64,000 nt of DNA, taken from the NCBI RefSeq assembly GCF_029537395.1, contig NZ_CP120677.1, positions 372,001-436,000 of the forward strand, in the 5' to 3' direction. The position numbers and the translations under genes are program-made. Below are positions 25,242 through 34,677 of this stretch, piece by piece; the first letter of the stretch is position 1, and each line of letters begins with the position of its first letter. Under the pieces are notes generated by a model. It was not told where the DNA came from. It did no database searches and saw only the letters and a list, made by a program, of their open reading frames with translations. The stretch is from Tissierella sp. Yu-01 (GTDB lineage: Bacteria; Bacillota; Clostridia; Tissierellales; Tissierellaceae).

Positions 25242-25831
25242 TGATAGAACTTAATCCTATGATTATATTTGTTGCAGCGATATTTACTAACAATATGATA
25301 TTCTCAAATTTCCTGGGAATGTGTTCATATATTGCAGTATCAAAGGAAATCACAACTTCACTTGGTCTTGGTCAGGCAGTAACCTTTGTATTGGCATGTA
25401 CAGCTGTTATAAACTACTTTATTTATTACTATATACTTATACCATTTAACTTAGAATTTCTAAGATTTATAATATTTATAATAAGTATAGCAGCATTTGT
25501 ACAGCTATTAGAGATGATTTTAGAGAGATATTTGCCTAATTTATATTATGCTTTAGGTATTTTCTTACCACTAATTACCGTTAACTGTGCAATACTAGGT
25601 GTTTCACTGTTCATGATAATTAGAAACTATACATTTTTACAATCTTTTGCTTTCAGTGTAGGCTCAGGAATAGGTTGGACACTTGCAATAGTTGCCTTAG
25701 CAGGTATTAGACAGAGAATCAAAATTGCCAGTGTTCCTAAAGGACTTCAGGGGCCTGGAATTGCCCTTATAACAACTGGACTGATGGCTTTGGCTTTCAT
25801 AGGCTTTTCTGGCATCGTCCAAATTCAATAA
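25241..25831 (+). CDS. NqrE/RnfA-family membrane subunit
   Basis: 196 residues, six membrane helices, a paralogue of the previous gene in inverted topology. Cluster cysteines are kept: Cys28 (FLGMCSYIAV) and one in PLITVNCAILGV. The ATG overlaps the preceding stop by one base. Together with NqrD it forms the membrane pore and iron-sulfur site of Nqr/Rnf complexes. Confidence 0.93.
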   Translation: MIELNPMIIFVAAIFTNNMIFSNFLGMCSYIAVSKEITTSLGLGQAVTFVLACTAVINYFIYYYILIPFNLEFLRFIIFIISIAAFVQLLEMILERYLPNLYYALGIFLPLITVNCAILGVSLFMIIRNYTFLQSFAFSVGSGIGWTLAIVALAGIRQRIKIASVPKGLQGPGIALITTGLMALAFIGFSGIVQIQ

Positions 25832-25844
25832 GGGGGTAAGAAAA

Positions 25845-26942
25845 ATGAGTAACATATTAATTCCTACCGTAATATTTGCTCTTATGTCAGCCATATTTGC
25901 ACTTTTGCTTACTATTGCAGACCGAACTGTGAATAATTACGGGGAAGTAAAAATGACTATCAATGAAGAGAAAGAATATACAGTTGAGGGTGGATCTACA
26001 CTATTATCAACACTTATAGAAGAAAAGATATTTATTCCTTCTGCTTGTGGTGGTAAAGGAACCTGTGGCTATTGTAAGGTTCAAATAGATGAAGGAGGAG
26101 GACCTGTACTAGCTACAGAAATGACACACTTAACAGAAGATGATTTAAAAAATAATGTTAGGCTATCATGTCAATGTAAAGTTAAGCAAGATATTAAAAT
26201 TCAAATACCAGAGGAGTTATTCAACGTAAGAGAGTATGATGCTGTAGTTGAAAATATAACAGATCTTACAGATGTAATTAAATTATTGAGATTTAAACTT
26301 CCTGAAGATGCTGAGATTAATTTTAAACCTGGTCAGTATGTTCAGTTAAAGGCTCCAATATATGAAGGTAATGATGAAGAAGTATATAGAGCATATTCTA
26401 TAGCATCCTCTCCAACTATGAAGAATTACTTAGAACTTGTAATAGGTTATGTGCCAGAAGGTATAGCAACTACTTATGTACACAGACATCTAACAGTTGG
26501 AGATGAAGTGAGTATAAATGGTCCTTATGGAGATTTTCATTACCATGATAATGATAGAGAAATGATAATGGTTGCAACAGGCACAGGTGTAGCGCCAATT
26601 CTTTCACTCTTAAATTATATGAAGGAGCATAATATAAAGAGAAAAGCAAGGTTCTATTTTGGGGCTAAAACCCCTAAAGACTTATTTATGTTGGATTATT
26701 TTAAGGAATTAGAAGAAACCTTATTTGACTTTAAGTTTATACCGACATTATCTAGAGTAACAGATGATGATGATTGGGATGGAGAACGAGGCAGGGTAAA
26801 TAATGCTATAGATAAGCTCTTAGAGGATGGAGAAGATAAAGAGGGGTATCTATGTGGTAATGAGGCAATGATAGAGTCTGTTGTTAAATCCCTAACATCA
26901 AAGGGAGTCCCAGAAGAGTTAATATATTATGATAAGTTTTAA
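25845..26942 (+). CDS. nqrF: NqrF-like NADH dehydrogenase subunit (2Fe-2S plus FAD)
   Basis: 365 residues. N-terminal membrane anchor (about 5-25), then a plant-type 2Fe-2S domain with Cys68, Cys74 and Cys77 (ACGGKGTCGYC) and a distal cysteine at 109/111, then a ferredoxin-NADP-reductase module: FAD-binding RAYSIASSP, NAD-binding ATGTGVAP and LCGNEAMI, and a terminal aromatic residue. This is NqrF architecture and nearly its residue spacing; Rnf complexes do not have this subunit. It is the electron-input module, NADH to FAD to 2Fe-2S. Last gene of the operon. Confidence 0.93.
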   Translation: MSNILIPTVIFALMSAIFALLLTIADRTVNNYGEVKMTINEEKEYTVEGGSTLLSTLIEEKIFIPSACGGKGTCGYCKVQIDEGGGPVLATEMTHLTEDDLKNNVRLSCQCKVKQDIKIQIPEELFNVREYDAVVENITDLTDVIKLLRFKLPEDAEINFKPGQYVQLKAPIYEGNDEEVYRAYSIASSPTMKNYLELVIGYVPEGIATTYVHRHLTVGDEVSINGPYGDFHYHDNDREMIMVATGTGVAPILSLLNYMKEHNIKRKARFYFGAKTPKDLFMLDYFKELEETLFDFKFIPTLSRVTDDDDWDGERGRVNNAIDKLLEDGEDKEGYLCGNEAMIESVVKSLTSKGVPEELIYYDKF

Positions 26943-26946
26943 TCAT

Positions 26947-26980
26947 AGAAAAATCTCTAAGCTTTCTTAGAGATTTTTCT
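26947..26980 (+). terminator. Terminator of the NQR-like operon
   Basis: Perfect 15-bp stem (26947-26961 with 26966-26980), T-rich end. Confidence 0.9.
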
Positions 26981-27053
26981 ATTCTTCATCATATATTCAT
27001 GTTTATATGGTATAATAAAGAAGGTTAAAATGAAGTATGAATGGGGGAATAGA

Positions 27054-28412
27054 ATGAAACTAGAACTATTTGAATATATAGATACAACTTTAAAGTTAAT
27101 AGAGAGCAATAGTGACGTGTTAAATCGGGTAGCAGGTGAATTGGAGAATTTCTTTACCAATAGTTTATTTATAAATGATCACTTTTTGAATGTACATTAT
27201 AGAATCAAGGCTCCGGAGAGTTTAAAGGAGAAAATTCTAAGACACAACTTATATCTTACATATGATACTCCAGAAGAATTGGTTGATAATTTATCTGACT
27301 TAATCGGATTTAGAATAGAATGCAGATTTATGATGGATGAAGAAAAAATTTATAGAGATATATTAAATTTGTTTAAGAACAAAGAGGAAGATGGATATTA
27401 TTCTAACCCTCTAAATTCCAGTATAATGTTAAAACTAGATGATAAACAACCTCAAGTGCAAAAGAATGGTTTTGAGATATATAAAATTGATGGAAAATAT
27501 TTAAAGGAAGATATTAGAGTAAATTTTGAACTTCAAATCAAGTCCATGGTAAACGTTTTCTGGGGTGACATAGACCATAGGGTATTATATAAGAACTTTA
27601 ATTATATGATTACTGAGAATTTCTTTAGAGATATAATGTCTTCAATTAAGGATAGTCTAGCGATGATTGATAGACAATTAATGCTAGTATATAATCATTT
27701 AAACAATATGGATTCAAGTAACTCAGAGAATAACAAAACACAATTTAAAGCTTTATTATCAAAGATAATTCACGATATCTATATAGTTAAGGTAAGACAA
27801 GAATTAGGGTTTGTAATTGATTTTAAGAAACCTACTGATGTTATAGTGGATTATATCTTTACCAAATCCAACAATGGAGAAGATTCTAGAAGTTATAGCG
27901 ATAGTTTCATTAGAATAATAAACAGACTTAATGAAATAGGTAAAAATGATATTAAATTTGATAATTATATTGAGTTTGAAAGAGAAATATTCATTGAGGA
28001 TGAATTCGCAAGTAAATTAGGTAATACAATCTTGAAAGTTATAAATAAGGACTTTAAGTGGAATCTATTTTTTAAGATTTTATTTGAAATAGAGGCATCT
28101 AACAATGCCGAAGATTTCGAAGGCTTCATATGTTTTATTAGGTCAAGATTATGTAGTGGTGTAACCCAAGCATTGAAAGAAAAGGACATTGACAATAGTC
28201 AAAAGGAAGAAATCATGGAATGTGTTAGAGCATATATCTTAGAACTATTTGAAAAATACACGAATATTGATTTAATAAATTTATGTAATATAAAATCCCT
28301 AAATAATACCATCAGGAGAACATTTAAAAATATAAATAATTATGAGGACTGGTTATTATCTAAATCAGTACTATATAATAATATAATGAATTATTGTATA
28401 ATGTATAAGTAA
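27054..28412 (+). CDS. RelA/SpoT-like nucleotidyltransferase-fold protein with long C-terminal region
   Basis: 452 residues. The first 190 or so resemble the (p)ppGpp synthetase domain: YRIKAPESLKEKIL (49-62), DLIGFRI (82-88), and FELQIKSMVNVFWGDIDHRVLYK, equal to the EIQIRT/W..xEH..Y block with its catalytic glutamate. The GYRSxH nucleotide-binding segment is not recognisable, so activity may be lost or changed. The remaining 260 residues are unassigned, helical and charged. ATG 27054 follows GGGGG; an upstream in-frame ATG at 27030 lies only about 14 bases from an extended -10 (TGGTATAAT, 27008-27016). Stands alone between terminators. Confidence 0.72.
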   Translation: MKLELFEYIDTTLKLIESNSDVLNRVAGELENFFTNSLFINDHFLNVHYRIKAPESLKEKILRHNLYLTYDTPEELVDNLSDLIGFRIECRFMMDEEKIYRDILNLFKNKEEDGYYSNPLNSSIMLKLDDKQPQVQKNGFEIYKIDGKYLKEDIRVNFELQIKSMVNVFWGDIDHRVLYKNFNYMITENFFRDIMSSIKDSLAMIDRQLMLVYNHLNNMDSSNSENNKTQFKALLSKIIHDIYIVKVRQELGFVIDFKKPTDVIVDYIFTKSNNGEDSRSYSDSFIRIINRLNEIGKNDIKFDNYIEFEREIFIEDEFASKLGNTILKVINKDFKWNLFFKILFEIEASNNAEDFEGFICFIRSRLCSGVTQALKEKDIDNSQKEEIMECVRAYILELFEKYTNIDLINLCNIKSLNNTIRRTFKNINNYEDWLLSKSVLYNNIMNYCIMYK

Positions 28413-28437
28413 GGCTAAGCCTTACTTATATTTTTTT
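28405..28437 (+). terminator. Terminator after the RelA/SpoT-like gene
   Basis: 11-bp perfect stem ATAAGTAAGGC with its complement, overlapping the stop codon, followed by seven T residues. Confidence 0.9.
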
Positions 28438-28477
28438 GTTTTAATAGGGTATAATTATATCAAAGGGAGGTATCAAG

Positions 28478-30232
28478 ATGAGAATACTCAGCGGAATAAA
28501 ACACACATTAATTAATATAAAAAAGAGTATAGAAAGATTTCCCGTTACCATTGTATTATCTGTGCTATTTACAATACTATTGATTTACAATATTGAAGTT
28601 TCAAGGCAAATTTCTCATGATACAAGCGAAAGATTGATGAGATTAAATATGGTTTTAGGACTTGGACTGCCAATGTCCTTATTTATAGGTTTATTGAGTG
28701 AAAGACTATTTAAAGAGAAAAAGTATAGTTTAGCAGTATACCTATTAAGTGGAGTTTTATTGGTATTGTACTACAAGTTTCTGTTACCAGAGTTTGAAAT
28801 GGTATCAATGACTAGATTCTTCGGAACAATGCTATTTTTTATAATAAGTTGCTTCTATGCTCTTAAAATAAAACATGATATAAACTATGAGACCTTTGTA
28901 ATAAAGGTGTTTTCGAGCATATTTATTACTATTCTTTATTCGGCGGTTCTATTTATTGGGTTAACAGCTATTTTATTTACAATAGAGAATCTTTTTGAAG
29001 TAAATCTATTGAATAATATATATTTATATATGTTCTTTATAGTTGTATTTATATTTGGTGTACCTTTGTTTCTATCAAAAGTTCCTGAAAAGGATGAGGA
29101 TTTTATAGATTATGAATACTCAAAATCACTGAAGGTATTACTATTATATATCGTAATTCCTTTGATAACCACATATTCAATCATTCTATATGCATATTTT
29201 ATTAAGATTCTAATAACTTGGTCATGGCCAAAAGGTTTAGTATCACATTTAGTACTATGGTATTCTGTTATAAGCGTAGGGGTAATATTCTTTATTAATC
29301 CGATTTTAGAGGAAAATAAATTAGCTAAAGGATTTAAATTTTGGTTCCCTAAATTTATATTACCTATAATGGCAATGATGTTTATATCTATATGGCAACG
29401 TATTGAACAATATGGAATTACTGAGAACCGCTATTATGTAATAGTTCTAGGTTTCTGGGTATTTGGAATTATGTTGTATTTCACGTTTATGAAACCATTA
29501 AGGAATATTATAATACCTATTTCTTTATCAATAGTTGTATTATTATCAATCTACGGACCTATTAGTAGCTACAGTATGTCAAAGGCTAGCCAAAATAATA
29601 GATTAGAAAGAATTTTAGAAGAGAACAATATGTTAAATAACGGAGTGATAACAAGTAATACTAATCTTGATAGTCAGGTTCAAAATGAAATAAGCAATAT
29701 CATTAGTTATTTTTATCGAAACCATTCCTTAGAAGATATAAAGGTATTTCCTAATGATTATGAAGTTGAGGATACAAAAGAATTGTTGGGATTTGATTAT
29801 AGTCCGTATATAAATATCTATGATAATATGAAGTATTTTAACTATTATCTTAACCTAAATGGAATTGCCTTAGATGTAAAAGGGTATGAATATTATGTAA
29901 ATATGTCATCCTGGAAAGATGAGTTAATCACTATAGATGATATGAGTATCGATATAAAGCGATACAATCATATGCTAAATATCTTTGAAGAGGATAATAC
30001 TCTTATATCAGTAGATATCAAGGAATTAGCTGAAGAAATTCATAATAATTCAACAGATAAGTCTCTAGACAAAAATATGAAGAGCGTAGATAATATGACA
30101 TTTAATATTGGGAATGATAAAGTTAAAGTCAGAATAGTTTTTACAAATCTTAGTGGAAGAATTAATGTGTCAAACAATGGAATGGAACTTCAAAGTGCAG
30201 AGTTCATATTGTTAATTCATAAAGAAAATTAA
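28478..30232 (+). CDS. DUF4153 domain membrane protein
   Basis: 584 residues: about ten membrane helices in the first 380, then a C-terminal extracytoplasmic region of about 200. The segment [26 protein letters not shown] is the diagnostic core of DUF4153, a widespread Gram-positive family of unknown function. A TATAAT (about 28449) and AAGGGAGG site precede ATG 28478. Followed at 22 bases by msrA, likely the same transcript. Confidence 0.8.
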   Translation: MRILSGIKHTLINIKKSIERFPVTIVLSVLFTILLIYNIEVSRQISHDTSERLMRLNMVLGLGLPMSLFIGLLSERLFKEKKYSLAVYLLSGVLLVLYYKFLLPEFEMVSMTRFFGTMLFFIISCFYALKIKHDINYETFVIKVFSSIFITILYSAVLFIGLTAILFTIENLFEVNLLNNIYLYMFFIVVFIFGVPLFLSKVPEKDEDFIDYEYSKSLKVLLLYIVIPLITTYSIILYAYFIKILITWSWPKGLVSHLVLWYSVISVGVIFFINPILEENKLAKGFKFWFPKFILPIMAMMFISIWQRIEQYGITENRYYVIVLGFWVFGIMLYFTFMKPLRNIIIPISLSIVVLLSIYGPISSYSMSKASQNNRLERILEENNMLNNGVITSNTNLDSQVQNEISNIISYFYRNHSLEDIKVFPNDYEVEDTKELLGFDYSPYINIYDNMKYFNYYLNLNGIALDVKGYEYYVNMSSWKDELITIDDMSIDIKRYNHMLNIFEEDNTLISVDIKELAEEIHNNSTDKSLDKNMKSVDNMTFNIGNDKVKVRIVFTNLSGRINVSNNGMELQSAEFILLIHKEN

Positions 30233-30254
30233 TCACCTGTGGAGGAGTGTTATA

Positions 30255-30731
30255 ATGAAAGAGATTTATTTAGCTGGAGGTTGCTTCTGGGGAGTAGAAG
30301 AATATTTTTCAAGAATTAATGGAGTTATAGACACAGAGGTAGGTTATGCAAATGGAACTGTAGAATCTCCCACATACCAGCAGGTATGTACAGGCACTAC
30401 AGGACATTCTGAAACAACATATATCAAGTATGATGAAAAGGAAATATCTTTAGAGGCATTATTAGAAAGATTTTTTAGAATAATTGACCCAACCCTATTA
30501 AATAGACAGGGTGGCGACATTGGAAATCAATATAGGACTGGGATTTACTATATTGACGAGTCAGATTTAGAAACAATAAATAGGATAATTTCTGATGTTC
30601 AAAAGAAATATGAGAAACCAATAGTTACTGAAGTAAAAGAATTAGTTTGTTTCTACGAAGCAGAGGACTACCACCAAGATTATCTAAAGAAAAACCCTGG
30701 AGGATATTGTCACGTAGACATGAATGCGTAA
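30255..30731 (+). CDS. msrA: Peptide-methionine (S)-S-oxide reductase MsrA
   Basis: 158 residues. It repairs the S epimer of methionine sulfoxide in proteins. The catalytic [11 protein letters not shown] has cysteine at position 10, not selenocysteine, and [15 protein letters not shown] closes the protein as in the family. No MsrB is fused or adjacent. AGGAG precedes ATG 30255 directly after the DUF4153 gene. Confidence 0.96.
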   Translation: MKEIYLAGGCFWGVEEYFSRINGVIDTEVGYANGTVESPTYQQVCTGTTGHSETTYIKYDEKEISLEALLERFFRIIDPTLLNRQGGDIGNQYRTGIYYIDESDLETINRIISDVQKKYEKPIVTEVKELVCFYEAEDYHQDYLKKNPGGYCHVDMNA

Positions 30732-30772
30732 CCAATTCATAATGCACAATTAACATTTGTGTCAATCTGAGT

Positions 30773-30859
30773 ACAACATATTGTCATCCCGAGCACCACA
30801 TATTGTCATCCCAAGCACCACATATTGTCATCCCGAGCGTAGTCGAGGGATCTCGGGTT
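30773..30859. repeat. Tandem 22-bp repeat ending in a dispersed palindromic repeat
   Basis: Three units of ACCACATATTGTCATCCCGAGC begin at 30773, 30795 and 30817 with one or two changes each. The third runs into CCCGAG-CGTAGTCGAGGGAT-CTCGGG, a palindromic end also seen at 49.6 kb and in a related form at 55.5 kb. Non-coding. Confidence 0.8.
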
Positions 30860-30872
30860 TAAAGGAGAATAA

Positions 30873-31739
30873 ATGAAAAGATTTAAAAAAATATATATTG
30901 AAATAACTAATGTATGTAATTTAAAATGTGAATTTTGTCCGGAAACAAATAGAAAACCTAAATTCATGGAAGTTGATGAATTTAGGTTTATTCTTGATAA
31001 GATAAAGGACTACACAGATTATATATATCTTCATATAAAAGGGGAACCATTATTACATCCAAAGCTTGATGAAATTTTGGATGTAGCAAATGATTATGGT
31101 ATAAAAGTCAACTTAACAACAAATGGAACATTAATAGGCCAAAATAAGGACTTGTTATTATCAAAGCCAGGATTAAGACAGGTAAATATTTCTCTCCATA
31201 GCCTAGAACAAAATGAATGGTATAATAATAAAGAAGAATATATTGATGATGTTTTAGAGTTTATTGATGAGGCAAAGACTTCAAATGTCATAGTGGCATT
31301 AAGATTATGGAATTTAGGTGAGAGCATTAATGAAAATATAATAAAGAATGAATTTATCCTGAAAAAACTAATCGAATCATTGAACTTAGACACAACAATA
31401 TTCGAGAACTTTAATGAAAGAAATGGCATTAAGATTAGGGACAGACTATATTTGAATAGGGACTTAGAGTTTGCTTGGCCAGACCTTAATAATGAATTTT
31501 ATGAAGAACAAGGATTTTGTTATGGTTTAAGAGACCAACTTGGGATATTAGTGGATGGAACAATAATACCATGTTGTCTTGATGGAGAAGGAATAATTAA
31601 CTTAGGAAATATATTTGAAGAAAAAATTGAACATATTCTAAATAATGAAAGAGCAGTAAACTTATATAATAATTTTTCTAATCGACGTACACACGAAGAG
31701 CTCTGTAAAAGGTGCGGATATAAAAATAAGTTTAATTAA
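30873..31739 (+). CDS. Radical SAM/SPASM domain protein
   Basis: 288 residues. The radical-SAM cluster motif is CNLKCEFC (residues 15-22), followed by HIKGEPLLHP (GGEP equivalent, here KGEP) and NLTTNGTLI. The C-terminal half has auxiliary cysteines (GFCYGLRDQ, IPCCLDGEG, ELCKRCGYKNKFN) of a SPASM/twitch domain. Substrate unknown; no precursor peptide gene is next to it. ATG follows AAAGGAG, and the promoter region is taken up by the repeat upstream. Confidence 0.85.
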   Translation: MKRFKKIYIEITNVCNLKCEFCPETNRKPKFMEVDEFRFILDKIKDYTDYIYLHIKGEPLLHPKLDEILDVANDYGIKVNLTTNGTLIGQNKDLLLSKPGLRQVNISLHSLEQNEWYNNKEEYIDDVLEFIDEAKTSNVIVALRLWNLGESINENIIKNEFILKKLIESLNLDTTIFENFNERNGIKIRDRLYLNRDLEFAWPDLNNEFYEEQGFCYGLRDQLGILVDGTIIPCCLDGEGIINLGNIFEEKIEHILNNERAVNLYNNFSNRRTHEELCKRCGYKNKFN

Positions 31740-31777
31740 AAATATGTTTATTTAATAGTTAAATAAAATTAATAATG

Positions 31778-31828
31778 TTGACGCTATATGTTGAGTTTTG
31801 ATAGAATTAATAGACAATATATAGTGTT
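31778..31828 (+). promoter_or_regulatory. nrdDG promoter with two NrdR-box-like sites
   Basis: TTGACG (31778-31783), 18 bases and TAGAAT (31802-31807) form the promoter. ACGCTATATGTTGA (31781-31794) overlaps the -35 side and ACAATATATAGTGT (31814-31827) the start site. Their centres are 33 bases apart, near three helical turns. They resemble paired NrdR boxes (ACACWATATATWGTGT type) in front of ribonucleotide reductase genes. Confidence 0.6.
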
Positions 31829-31850
31829 TTTAATATTTGGAGGTATTGAA

Positions 31851-34175
31851 ATGATTACTAAGATAAAGAAAAGAGATGGCAGAGAAGTACCTTTTAATAT
31901 AGAGAAAATTGCTAATGCCATATTTAAAGCAGCTCAAGCAGCAGGCGGACAAGATTATAAAATATCTATGAGCTTAGCTGAGGAAGTTGTTGTATATTGC
32001 GAAAAAAAATACAAGGGAATAGTCCCAGAAGTTGAAGATATACAAGATGCAGTTGAAAAGATATTAATTGAATCAGGACATGCTAGGACTGCTAAGGAAT
32101 ACATATTATACAGAGCTGAACGTAGTAGAACAAGGGAAATGAATTCTAGGCTTATGAAGGTATTAGAGGATTTAACCTTTAAAGATGCAAAAGATGCAGA
32201 CATAAAAAGAGAAAATGCAAATATCGATGGAGATACAGCAATGGGGACCATGCTTAAATATGGTTCTGAGGGGGCAAAGGAATTTTATAATTTATTTGTG
32301 TTAAATCCAGACCATTCAGAGGGACACAAATCTGGAGCTATACATATTCATGATTTAGATTTTTTGACACTGACTACTACTTGTTGTCAAATAGATATAG
32401 TTAAACTATTTAAAAATGGATTTAGTACAGGCCATGGTCACTTAAGAGAACCTCAGGATATATCTTCCTATGCTTCACTGGCTTGTATAGCAATTCAGTC
32501 AAATCAAAATGACCAGCATGGAGGTCAAAGTATACCTAACTTCGATTATGGTATGGCAATAGGAGTAAGAAAAACTTATAAGAAACTATATCGAACAAAT
32601 ATGAAAAAGACCATTGAATTATTAGTGGATAATGTGGACTTGAGTGAAAATATTGATAATGTTTTTTATATATTAGAAAAAGATTATGATTTGATACCTT
32701 CAATGTCAGATAATGAAGAATATCTTAACAAAGAGGGAGAATATCTTCTTGAGATATTAAATGATGAAGAATTAGTAAGTAAATCTCAAAAGTTCACACT
32801 AAAAAATGCATTAATGGACACAGACAGAAAAACGTATCAAGCTATGGAAGCACTAATTCATAACTTAAATACAATGCATTCAAGAGCAGGAGCACAGGTG
32901 CCTTTTAGCTCGATAAATTATGGTACAGATACATCTGTAGAAGGTAGAATGGCTATAAAAAATCTGCTATTAGCAACTGAAAGTGGCCTTGGAAATGGTG
33001 AAACACCAATATTCCCAGTTCAAATATTTAAAGTAAAAGAAGGAATTAACTATAATAAGGAAGATACAAATTATGATTTATTCAAATTAGCTTGTAAGGT
33101 AAGCTCAAAGAGATTGTTCCCTAATTTCTCATTTATTGATGCTCCTTATAACTTAAAATACTATAAATCTGGGCGACCAGAAACTGAGATTGCATATATG
33201 GGCTGTAGAACTAGGGTAATTGGTAATGTATTTGATGAATCAAAGGAAATAGTCAATGGAAGAGGAAATCTTAGCTTCACAACTATTAATCTTCCTAGAA
33301 TTGGGCTAGAGAATAGAGGGGATATTCTAGGGTTCTATAATCAATTGGACAAAACTATAAACTTAGTGATTGAACAACTATTAGAAAGATTTGAAATACA
33401 AGCCAATAAAAAGGTTAAAAATTATCCGTTTTTAATGGGACAAGGTATTTGGATAGACTCTGATAAGCTAAGCAGTGATGATGCGGTAAGAGAAGTATTG
33501 AAACATGGAACTTTATCAATGGGCTTTATAGGTCTTGCAGAATGTTTAAAGGCATTAACTGGAAGCCACCATGGGGAATCAAAGGAAGCACAAAAATTAG
33601 GTCTTGAAATAATTAGACATATGAGAAAAAGAATGGATGATATTGCTAAGGAATACAATATGAACTTTACTCTTCTAGCGACACCTGCAGAAGGAACTTC
33701 TGGAAGATTTGTTAGAATTGATAAAAAGATATATGGTGAGATAGAAGGGGTTACAGATAGGGAATATTACACCAATAGCTTTCATGTGCCAGTTTACTAT
33801 GATATAAATGCCTATAACAAGATAATGATTGAAGCACCATATCATGAGTTGACTAATGCTGGTCATATTACTTATGTGGAAGTTGATGGAGATCCGTCAA
33901 TGAATGTTGATGCTTTTGAAAAGATAATAAGGCTTATGAAGGAAACGGGAATTGGATACGGTTCTATTAATCACCCTATAGATAGAGATCCTGTGTGTGG
34001 ATACAATGGAATAATAGGCGATACATGTCCTAAATGTGGAAGGGCTGAAGGAGATATTCCATTTGAAAGAATTAGAAGGATTACTGGATATCTAGTTGGT
34101 ACTTTGGATAGATTCAATGATGCAAAGAGGTCGGAAGAACATGACAGGATTAAACATTTCTCATTCAATAGATAA
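31851..34175 (+). CDS. nrdD: Anaerobic ribonucleoside-triphosphate reductase, class III
   Basis: 774 residues. Reduces ribonucleoside triphosphates to deoxy forms in the absence of oxygen. N-terminal ATP-cone (about 1-95), catalytic barrel with GAIHIHDLDFLTLTTTCCQID, zinc site near the C-terminus (PVCGYNGIIGDTCPKCGR), and the glycyl-radical loop RITGYLVGTLDRFND with Gly746. ATG 31851 follows GGAGG; the frame extends upstream over the promoter without a ribosome site. It overlaps its activase gene. Confidence 0.96.
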   Translation: MITKIKKRDGREVPFNIEKIANAIFKAAQAAGGQDYKISMSLAEEVVVYCEKKYKGIVPEVEDIQDAVEKILIESGHARTAKEYILYRAERSRTREMNSRLMKVLEDLTFKDAKDADIKRENANIDGDTAMGTMLKYGSEGAKEFYNLFVLNPDHSEGHKSGAIHIHDLDFLTLTTTCCQIDIVKLFKNGFSTGHGHLREPQDISSYASLACIAIQSNQNDQHGGQSIPNFDYGMAIGVRKTYKKLYRTNMKKTIELLVDNVDLSENIDNVFYILEKDYDLIPSMSDNEEYLNKEGEYLLEILNDEELVSKSQKFTLKNALMDTDRKTYQAMEALIHNLNTMHSRAGAQVPFSSINYGTDTSVEGRMAIKNLLLATESGLGNGETPIFPVQIFKVKEGINYNKEDTNYDLFKLACKVSSKRLFPNFSFIDAPYNLKYYKSGRPETEIAYMGCRTRVIGNVFDESKEIVNGRGNLSFTTINLPRIGLENRGDILGFYNQLDKTINLVIEQLLERFEIQANKKVKNYPFLMGQGIWIDSDKLSSDDAVREVLKHGTLSMGFIGLAECLKALTGSHHGESKEAQKLGLEIIRHMRKRMDDIAKEYNMNFTLLATPAEGTSGRFVRIDKKIYGEIEGVTDREYYTNSFHVPVYYDINAYNKIMIEAPYHELTNAGHITYVEVDGDPSMNVDAFEKIIRLMKETGIGYGSINHPIDRDPVCGYNGIIGDTCPKCGRAEGDIPFERIRRITGYLVGTLDRFNDAKRSEEHDRIKHFSFNR

Positions 34176-34677
34176 TAATATAAAAACCATAAGGGTAGCA
34201 GGTTTAGTTGAGGAGTCAATAGTAGACGGTCCTGGAATTAGATTAGTTATATTTACTCAGGGCTGTAGACATAATTGCCCTGGCTGCCATAATCCTCAAA
34301 CACACGATTTTAGAGGTGGTTATGAAATAAATATTGATGATATATTAAAATTATTAAGGGATAATCCACTTTTAGATGGGATAACATTAAGTGGAGGAGA
34401 TCCGTTCGAACAGGCAGAGAACTGCTCCTATCTTGCGAAAAAAGTTAGAGAATTAGGATTTAATGTAGTGGCCTATACTGGTTATACCTTTGAAAATTTA
34501 CTAATTAAAAAGAAATTTTCAAAGCTCCTGGAAAATACTGATATTCTAATAGATGGAAAATTTGATATATCTGAAAAGGATTTAACAATACCTTTCAGGG
34601 GTTCAAAGAATCAAAGAATCATAGATGTTAAGAAGAGTTTTGAAGGAGGTAGACCATGTTTGATAATAAATCAATAA
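34141..34677 (+). CDS. nrdG: Anaerobic ribonucleotide reductase activating protein (radical SAM)
   Basis: 178 residues. It generates the glycyl radical on NrdD using SAM and a 4Fe-4S cluster held by CRHNCPGC; TLSGGDPFEQ is the GGE-equivalent. ATG 34141 lies inside the end of nrdD (35-base overlap) after GAGGTCGGAAG; a longer reading would need overlap of 80 bases. The overlap implies coupled synthesis of enzyme and activase. Confidence 0.95.
   Translation: MTGLNISHSIDNNIKTIRVAGLVEESIVDGPGIRLVIFTQGCRHNCPGCHNPQTHDFRGGYEINIDDILKLLRDNPLLDGITLSGGDPFEQAENCSYLAKKVRELGFNVVAYTGYTFENLLIKKKFSKLLENTDILIDGKFDISEKDLTIPFRGSKNQRIIDVKKSFEGGRPCLIINQ

Noticed and set aside
23072-26942. Annotation as an ordinary Rnf complex
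   Set aside because: RnfB and RnfC are absent and the last gene is a complete NqrF, which Rnf does not have.
30255-30731. MsrA as a selenoprotein, given MnmH in the window
   Set aside because: Its catalytic position is encoded by TGC (cysteine), not TGA. I also saw no TGA-interrupted family match elsewhere.
30773-30838. Three 22-bp tandem repeats looking like a small CRISPR array
   Set aside because: Units abut with no spacers, and no cas gene is in the window. It fits an expanded intergenic repeat.
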